Below are positions 57,401 to 64,000 of a stretch of 64,000 nt of DNA, in pieces. Source of the DNA: Portulaca oleracea (taxonomy: Eukaryota > Streptophyta > Magnoliopsida > Caryophyllales > Portulacaceae); contig CM055875.1 in NCBI GenBank assembly GCA_029582165.1, positions 3,405,001 to 3,469,000 of the forward strand, read 5' to 3'. The stretch's first letter is position 1. Each line of letters begins with the position of its first letter. The notes under the pieces are model-generated. The model saw nothing but the letters and a program-made list of their open reading frames with translations, did not search any database and was not told the origin of the DNA. The position numbers were made by a program, and so were the translations under genes.

Positions 57401-57552
57401 TCCAAACATGAAATTCGTATATAAAACAAGGAATGAAACAGAAATTAAAACCCTAATCCTAAAAATTAATCTAAACTAAAGCTAACCCTAAAGATGGATG
57501 GAAGGGTTGTCATCCCCAAAACCAACCATCAAAACTTCAAATCGGCCTCTTC
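57386..57552 (-). other. Leader-like or LINE-tail sequence of J
   Basis: Between the T-run and the minus PBS. Read on minus it ends TTTCATGTTTGGATT followed by an A run, which looks like a LINE 3' end, but its start also fits an LTR-element leader. I cannot decide. Confidence 0.4.
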
Positions 57553-57563
57553 TTCTGATACCA
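57553..57563 (-). other. PBS of J, minus strand
   Basis: The minus strand reads TGGTATCAGAAG, one change from consensus. It faces the plus PBS at 55663. Confidence 0.75.
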
Positions 57564-57567
57564 AAGC

Positions 57568-58241
57568 AGATGTATGTGCAGACCAAAGGAAATCAGAGTG
57601 CACTGGTCTGGACTACACCAAGGACCTTTACTGTCCTGTTCTGTTCAACTTAAGCTCTTCCTAGGGATGGAATAGCATCAAGGAACGAAAAACAAATAAA
57701 GGAAAGATAGAAAACCTGTGTCTCTTACTGATACAGACCTCACCACAGCAAGAAGCACAAGGGCAAACTCAGCTCATACCACTGGATACAGACAACACCA
57801 CCAATAGCATAAACCGAGCTCTACTTAACACCTTCTAAGCTTGCCAAAGCTTAGTTGCAGACAAGTAGAAACAATAGAGAGTTTTAAAGGCACTCACAAA
57901 CCTACAAGAGCAAGCTCGACTGGTTTCTTCTTCATTCACTCAAAGATGATTTGCAAAATACAATCAGAGCTGCTTATATTGCTACTTTCAGCAATTAGCT
58001 GGCTTACCGACTGATTAAGGCTTTCCTAAGCATTAGGAAACCTCTAATCTGCTGCTAAACTATCTTAAGTTACATAAGCAAGCTATCTAATACATAATTA
58101 CATCAGATTAAGCAAAGAAAACAGCAAAAGAAAATATAAATATGGCTGGCTGGAGTTGTCCTTGCTGTCCTTACTTGATCCCTTCTGAACCAACTTGCGG
58201 TGAGTTAACATCCTTTGCTCTGTTCTCAAAAGGGGTTTTTC
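57568..58241 (-). repeat. K/J right LTR, internally deleted
   Basis: The minus strand ends CACATACATCT next to the PBS. The stretch 57745-58155 matches the left LTR. It is then joined near 58156 to a later part of the LTR (compare 55530) and stops at the duplication boundary 58242. Confidence 0.75.
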
Positions 58242-58314
58242 ACGGCAACTTCTTAATACTTGATATGAATGATCTCCAAGAAGCAAATTATAATAAATTA
58301 ATATAGGCAACTAG

Positions 58315-59489
58315 TAGAGCTGGGCAACGGGCCGGATTGGGCCGGGTCAGGGCTGACCCTTTACTCTTATGGGCTAGGGTCGGGTCATGGGCCAGCTGAT
58401 CCTGACCCCTGCATAACCCACCCATTTATATACTATGATTTTTTTCTGCTGTATTGCTATTAAATAGTAAGATTTTTTTTACTTGCCTTGACATAATATG
58501 ATTCATAGATACTTTTCTCCTGCTGCTTGGACTTTCTGCCCCTTTTTTTACATCCACATAATTATATCCAAAATTACATCCAAAAATACATAATTATATC
58601 CAAAATTAGTGCACAAAAGGACGAACATCTCAATTGGTTTGAGTCTTTAAGATTAAAGAATAAAGACAAATTATCTTCTGGCCTTCTGGGTACTGCGATT
58701 CGAAAAGATTATAGTGAATAACATGCAATTTATTGATAAATGATGATTGAGCTAATTAAAGGGTAATAGAATCAAGAAAACTAAATACCTGTTGCTTCAT
58801 TCTCAAAAATATTTTCAAATTTCAATTGAATACGCACAAATCCCTAAATCATAACACAAATCGAAACTGAAATCATAAGCCAGCAAATAGCTTTCAAGTT
58901 TCAACCGAATACCCACAAAATCCTAATATTGTTTCTTAATCAAATCCTCTTTGAATACCCATAAAAATTCGAATCAAACCAGTAACCCACACATTAAGAA
59001 TTCGAATTAGGTAAGTGCATAATGAAATTGAAGACGAGCATACCTAATCAAACAATCAAACAATCAATCGAAGATTCGAAAGAAGAATGGATTGAAGAGT
59101 TTATTGCAGTGATCCGATTTGAGTGGAGACAAGATCGACGACGACGACGATGGTGTTGGTTTAGAGACAAGGTGGACGACGACGGTGAGTGGAGATAGGG
59201 TTGGCGACGACGAGCGGCGGTGAGAGAGGAGACAACGTCGTCGGCGAAACTGAGAAGAGAGGGAGAAGAGGAGTCTAGTAAGAAAACCTAGAGAAGAGAC
59301 TCGCAGTTTTGAAATTTTAGCCCTAATTTTGTTGATCCAATACTGACCCGCGAGTGACCCTGTTTCAACCCTAATTGTGTTGACCCGGTAATGGCCCAAC
59401 CCTTTTTAATTTCTGAATGAGTTTTAACCCTTAAAATCAAGTCTTGACCCTTACAGCCCATAGGGCCTCCGGCCCAATGCCCAGCCTTA
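58315..59489. mobile_element. hAT-type element, second copy (1175 bp)
   Basis: Same ends and same 8-bp GCAACTAG target copies (58307-58314, 59490-59497) as the first copy, with small indels. Confidence 0.88.
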
Positions 59490-59872
59490 GCAACTAGAGA
59501 TGTGAGAGTCATCCTTGTACGTGACACTATCTTGCCATGTGAATCTCAAATCTTGATGAATTATACTTACAAAATCAGAATTGGATAACTATTTGCTATG
59601 CATGTATATTTTCCTGCGCAAATATATTCCAAGAGGAAAAAAGTACTCAATTGATAAGGGTAAGTCTTAATTTGAACAACCCTATCTATGTCACTACAAA
59701 CATGTATAAAGCAATCAATTATGATCCTTGTGAAATGTCAAATCATCAGTAGAAATTTACTAACATAAAATTTATTGCAATCTTTCATGGGCTTGCACAT
59801 GTAGGTGTCCGCACTATTTCAATACACACCAACATAAATTTGTACGTGAATCATCTTGATAGGTAATATAAT

Positions 59873-60300
59873 TGTTGGTAAATTAATGACCACTTAGTTA
59901 ATTATTAGTTAATTAATTAAATAGGCTTAATTTATCTAGAACACAGTTTCCAGATAATAAGGAATCATAAACAGACAAGGAATAAGACTTCCTATCTGAT
60001 TAGGATTCCTACTAGGTGTTTGTGTATGTCTCTAAGACTAACCTATAAATATATACCTATGTGGTACATACTAGGCACGTGTAACAATAACATATCTAAT
60101 CTATTCTCTCTCGGGTAAACCACCATCGAAGGTTAGAGGATTTGGGGTGTGAATATACTGGTGACTCCGTAATTGGTAGCAACGATTCTGAGGCATTCCC
60201 CTGAAGGACTCAAGAAAGGAGATTGCAGTATTCGTGGGACAAGATTCGGCAATGCGATCCTAATCGCTTCAGCACTAAGGTATTTCGATTCCACTCTACA
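59873..60300 (+). repeat. H' 5' LTR
   Basis: TGTTGGTAAATT to CACTCTACA, with the TATA box near 60043. Confidence 0.9.
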
Positions 60301-61193
60301 GTGATATCAGAGCCTGATTGTTTAAACTTGTCCTCGAATTAATCTTTCCTAATCTGTTTAGGCTTTGGTAATCAATTTAATTAAAACTTGGTGTTTAATG
60401 TTTTTGGGTGTTAATTAATCTGGTTCAAGCCTTACATAGATATGCTTTGTGGAATTATTAAACTCTGTGTTTACGCATTCCCTTTTATGCCCAGAAGAAT
60501 TATGTATTAGTGTTCTCTGCCTTGATTGATTAATTAAACTTTGTGTTTATATGTGGAATATTTAATTGTTCATGTCCAATCAAGCTTTTGCACAGATGTG
60601 TTTTTGTCCTCTGCCCAGATTTTTTAAAGTTTTGTGTTTTAAGATTAAGCTCTGAATATTGATTTGTTCATGATTTCTGCCCAAGTAGGAATCAACTATG
60701 TGTTGTATTCTTGCCCAGTTGAAACTCATATTTAGCACAGTCTTCATGAATTGAGTGTTTATACAAAGCCGACCATCTTAGGGTTTTCCCTGGATCAGTC
60801 TGTCCTCTCTCTCAGATTATAAGCCTTTGCCTTTGTGTGCAATTCATGACCCTCAACCAGACCCAGTCGATCCAAGAACCCTTCCCCGATTCAAACCCAA
60901 AACCAACTCCAGTTCTTTTCGGAAGAACTAAAACAAACAGAAGTAGAAGATGAATTTTTAAGTGAAATTCAAAAGACTTGATTTTTTAAGTAAAGTCAAG
61001 GGTCGGATTTTCGTGTAAAATCAAAAGAAACGATTTTGAGTAAAATCAAAAGTTCACCATCAGAAAATCCTCGTTTTGATATCATGAACCCCAATCTCCG
61101 AGTTTTCCGGCGAAAGAAGCACGAAGACCACCAAAGTGAGTGGCACGTCAGGAGCGTGGTCGACACCGTTAGGCTCGCCATTAACCGATCTAT

Positions 61194-61415
61194 GTGACGA
61201 CGGCGCTTTTCATCACAATATGGTTGTTTGGAGATCTTGTCGGTGTTCATGAATCACCAGCGAAAGAAGAAGGGTGGTGGTGGTTGTGATTCGCCAGTTT
61301 CCTTGTGACGACGGCGCTTTTCATCACAGCATGGTTGTTTGGAGATCTTGTCGGTGTTCATGAATCACCGGCGAAAGAAGAAGGGTGGTGGTGGTTGTGA
61401 TTCGCCAGTTTCCTT
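61194..61415 (+). repeat. 111-bp tandem duplication in H'
   Basis: Units 61194-61304 and 61305-61415 are nearly identical. H has a single unit (from about 41251). Confidence 0.85.
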
Positions 61416-61931
61416 GATCGCTCTGTGCGACCGCGAAGTGAGAGAGGACTGAAAATGTTGGCATCGGTGCCTAGAACCGAGCTTGGTGCTCGATTTTCCA
61501 TGGCTGCCATGAGCAGGGATGGTTTACAGAGGGGAAGAAGATTAGAGAGAGAGAGAGGGAGAAACAAGAGAGAGAAAGTGGCGTGGGAAAATGAGGCTAT
61601 TGTCTTTTGGGGCTAGGTTTTGGTAGTATATGGGCCCTAGGTAGTTCCTATTTTCATTTGTGTGTTGTTCTGATTTCTTATATGAATTATATGTAATTAG
61701 TTTACTATATTTCTTATAAATCAGAATATGTGTTTTAATTTTCTGATTATTAGAAATTAATCAGCTTATTTATGATTTTGTATCCAGTATGGTTATAATT
61801 ATTTTAGCACCTTTAATTTTAGTTTATGTAATTAATTTTGTGATAAGCATGGTATAACTCGTATGATTGTGTATCGTATGTAATGAGATTCAGATTTAGT
61901 GTCATATTATGTTAATCTCATTATATTATTA

Positions 61932-63156
61932 ATGTAAATTTATTTTACATAGAGCTATTTGTCTTTTACATGTTATTATTATAAATTCGTTCTATATGTT
62001 TTGACTGTAAATTTGTTTACACGTATACGACATGTGAATTGTAAATTAGCTTTGCAAGTTATTGTAAATTTGTTTTACATGACCCTAATATAGATGAGTT
62101 TTGTATGTTGTAATTATTCGTATGAGTTATAGAATTAGTTTTATATATTTATGAATAATATGATATTGTTACGTTTAGAGTTAATATGAATATGTTGTCA
62201 TATTAATTTACAATATTACATACAAAATATGTTTTGTAGGCTTTATATTAGATTTGTTCATATAGAGTTTGACTTCTAAGGCCTTTCAACTGTAAGATAG
62301 TACATATGTAATTCAGTTTTACGTAGTAAACTTATAGATGTGTTCTATAATATATCACATGGATTATTTGATGTTTTATGATTTTGCTTTATAAATTATA
62401 TGAAAATTTTCAAATAATTATGTGGCCTAAAGAGTTGTAGTTCAGTGTTACAAGTTATGACATTATGAGTGCATGATATTATTATAAATTTGTTTTATAA
62501 TATGAGTTAGTCTTATATCTTACATGAATATGTTTCATGTATAAGCAATTGACTATAGATATAAATTTTTTTTTACGAGGTCTTGTAGTCATTCTTGCCA
62601 TGTTCTTTATGTAAATTAGTTTTGCATAAAAGGGATAACTAATACAATTATACAAACTAGCTTTATGTAATTATTATGTAATTTTGTTTTACATATTTCT
62701 AATTGATCAATTGGGACTTATAAAATGACAAGTGAAATTTCGTATGTGTTTTTGTATTACATAAAAGGTTATTGGAGACTAAGTTTGACTATGTGAATTT
62801 GTTTTATATAACCTTATCTTAGTCAAGGATTATATAATTTTGTTCCATATGATCTAAAATCAATTAAAAGCAATGAAATTTTATTTTATGTACTTATTAT
62901 ATGATTTTGTTTCATGCAATGTTAATTGATTAAGTTTGACATTGACTAAATGATATATAAATTCGTTTTACATATCATCCCTTGTAAATTTGTTCTACAT
63001 GGATTAATCAATTGAAAATTTTATGATATGTTGTGTAGTCATATCTTACTTGTCTGAGAGTGATATAGAAATTCGTTTTCTATATCCTATTGTGTAGATT
63101 CGTTTTACATAACGTAAATTTTTGTAGCTCCCACGTGTAAAGTAAGTTAGTTTTAC
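61932..63156 (+). repeat. Hairpin series, second copy
   Basis: Same order as in H: for example 61932-61950, 62480-62502 (9-bp stem) and 63062-63086 (10-bp stem). The hairpin at 43851-43871 of H has no counterpart. Confidence 0.8.
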
Positions 63157-63168
63157 TTGAATCAATTA

Positions 63169-63346
63169 TGTTGGGATTCACCTATGAGTAAATGTCCCAC
63201 ATCGAAAAAGTAAGGAGAAAGCACATGATATATAAGTCAAGTGGGCTACTCCTCTTAACACCAATTGGTTTTAAGATGGAACCTCACTTAACTTGTGTAT
63301 CATGGGCCTTGGTTGAAGTGGGCTCACCCCTTGGATCTCCCCAACA
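63169..63346 (+). mobile_element. Solo TRIM LTR (178 bp)
   Basis: TGTTGGG to CCCAACA, with flanks identical to those of the full TRIM in H (CAATTA and AGGGACTC). Internal region and one LTR are missing. Confidence 0.9.
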
Positions 63347-63748
63347 AGGGACTCATGAATATTAGTTTAAACATGACAAGATATTAATCATACTTATATA
63401 AATAAGTTTTATGTAAGTCTAATATAATTTACTTCATGTACTAGATTAATGTCAAGTTGTGTGTGTATCCGCTATATGCATAACAACTTCTGAATACGTT
63501 TCAAAGATTGATCTATCTTCGTGATAATAAACAACATATGGTTATTTTGTTTAACAATATGACCCATGTAGATGTGTTTCTTTATGGAAAAGTTTGATAA
63601 TTAAATTTAAAAGGTTTCTAGTTTATGTAGCTTGCGATGATTATGAGCCTAGCGTATTTTTCGAACGAGCGATATGAATGATGAAATTTTTGATAATTTA
63701 ATTATTAAAAATGTGCCTAAATTCTTATGTTCTTTGTAGACATAGAAC

Positions 63749-64000
63749 TTGTGTTGGCTAATGAGCTAACCACCATTGAGATATTAGACGACACCAACTT
63801 TATCATATGGTACTGAAAGCTAAGGCCTTTTCTGGTACAAAGTGATGCGTTAGATCACTTAACATGTGTCATGAATTTCCCATTAAGGATGAACCAACTA
63901 CTATGAAAAGAAGGTAGCATATTAGAAGTGTTTTGTGAAAGATGCTTCTGTACTCTCTATGATGTGTAGCTATGTGCACCTTGATCGTCAGAGAGATTTT
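63749..64000 (+). pseudogene. H' copia gag start, cut by the window
   Basis: It matches 44238-44496. The start codon is ATA, and a TGA replaces the Arg of WYRKLR. The window ends inside the gene. Confidence 0.75.

Larger units (their letters stand above)
58242..64000 (+). repeat. Second copy of 38287-44496 (large duplication)
   Basis: The two blocks align from ACGGCAACTTCTT onward through the M LTR segments, the hAT element, the H LTR, the leader with hairpins, the TRIM site and gag, to the window end. Because two independent insertions (hAT and H) sit at the same positions, this is a duplication of DNA, not repeated insertion. Confidence 0.92.
59873..64000 (+). mobile_element. H', second copy of H, cut by the window end
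   Basis: 5' LTR 59873-60300 (428 bp; 14 differences from the H 5' LTR by hand count), PBS TGATATCAGAGCC at 60302-60314, leader, solo TRIM LTR, gag start. Left flank ATAAT corresponds to ATAAC of H. Confidence 0.9.

Noticed and set aside
1..64000. Host protein-coding genes
   Set aside because: Every long ORF with a recognisable domain is a retroelement protein. The others overlap LTRs or lie opposite element genes.

Overview
The window is nuclear DNA of a flowering plant, probably a eudicot, and it consists almost entirely of nested and broken transposable elements. I found no host gene, rRNA, tRNA or bacterial feature. The main evidence is LTR retrotransposons carrying a primer-binding site (PBS) for initiator tRNA-Met (TGGTATCAGAGC), plant-type Ty3/gypsy and Ty1/copia proteins, a hAT-type element, a LINE remnant and a TRIM. 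Most Ty3/gypsy copies share LTR ends TGATG...CATCA, a CCHC gag, an RT-RNase H-integrase order and a pol frame running a few codons into the 3' LTR. This set resembles the CRM clade of chromoviruses. That is inference, and it would be compatible with a pericentromeric location. I name families A to M only for use here.

Layout, left to right. 1-6044: an old CRM-like element (L, minus) split by a complete non-autonomous family A element (A1, 575-5622, TSD GGTGA), which is itself split by a family B solo LTR (3504-4840). 6045-8758: 5' part of a B element with gag. 8759-11387: A2 (plus), LTR plus gag-protease. 11388-14890: C (minus), 3' LTR plus pol. 14891-21344: D (plus), a near-complete gag-pol element whose 3' LTR is broken by an apparent inversion (21345-23145). 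23146-29404: A-type LTRs, one of them split by a second non-autonomous element (A', minus) that carries an internally deleted F element. 29405-32221: leader of A5 and a third non-autonomous copy (A3). 32222-37463: 5' half of a Tat/Ogre-like element (G, minus). 37464-47640: LTR and gag start of a copia element (M), invaded by a hAT-type element and by a 7.5 kb copia-like element H (39931-47478, TSD ATAAC) that contains a TRIM. 47640-51751: CRM-like element I (minus) with a solo LTR in its gag (TSD GCTTA). 51752-54600: Sirevirus-like copia remnant interrupted by a LINE. 54601-58241: element K/J, whose internal region lies inverted between two same-orientation LTRs. 58242-64000: a second copy of 38287-44496 (hAT plus H), running off the window.

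How the parts relate: family A has copies with gag-pol-type sequence (A2, C) and copies (A1, A', A3) that share LTR ends and PBS but encode only a gag plus protease-derived protein with no RT or integrase. The latter are probably mobilised in trans. Almost every coding region carries stops, frameshifts or deletions. The most unusual structure is a series of short hairpins with a shared loop in the long leader of H, present in both duplicated copies. Hand-read pairing, difference counts and boundaries should be treated as by-eye results.
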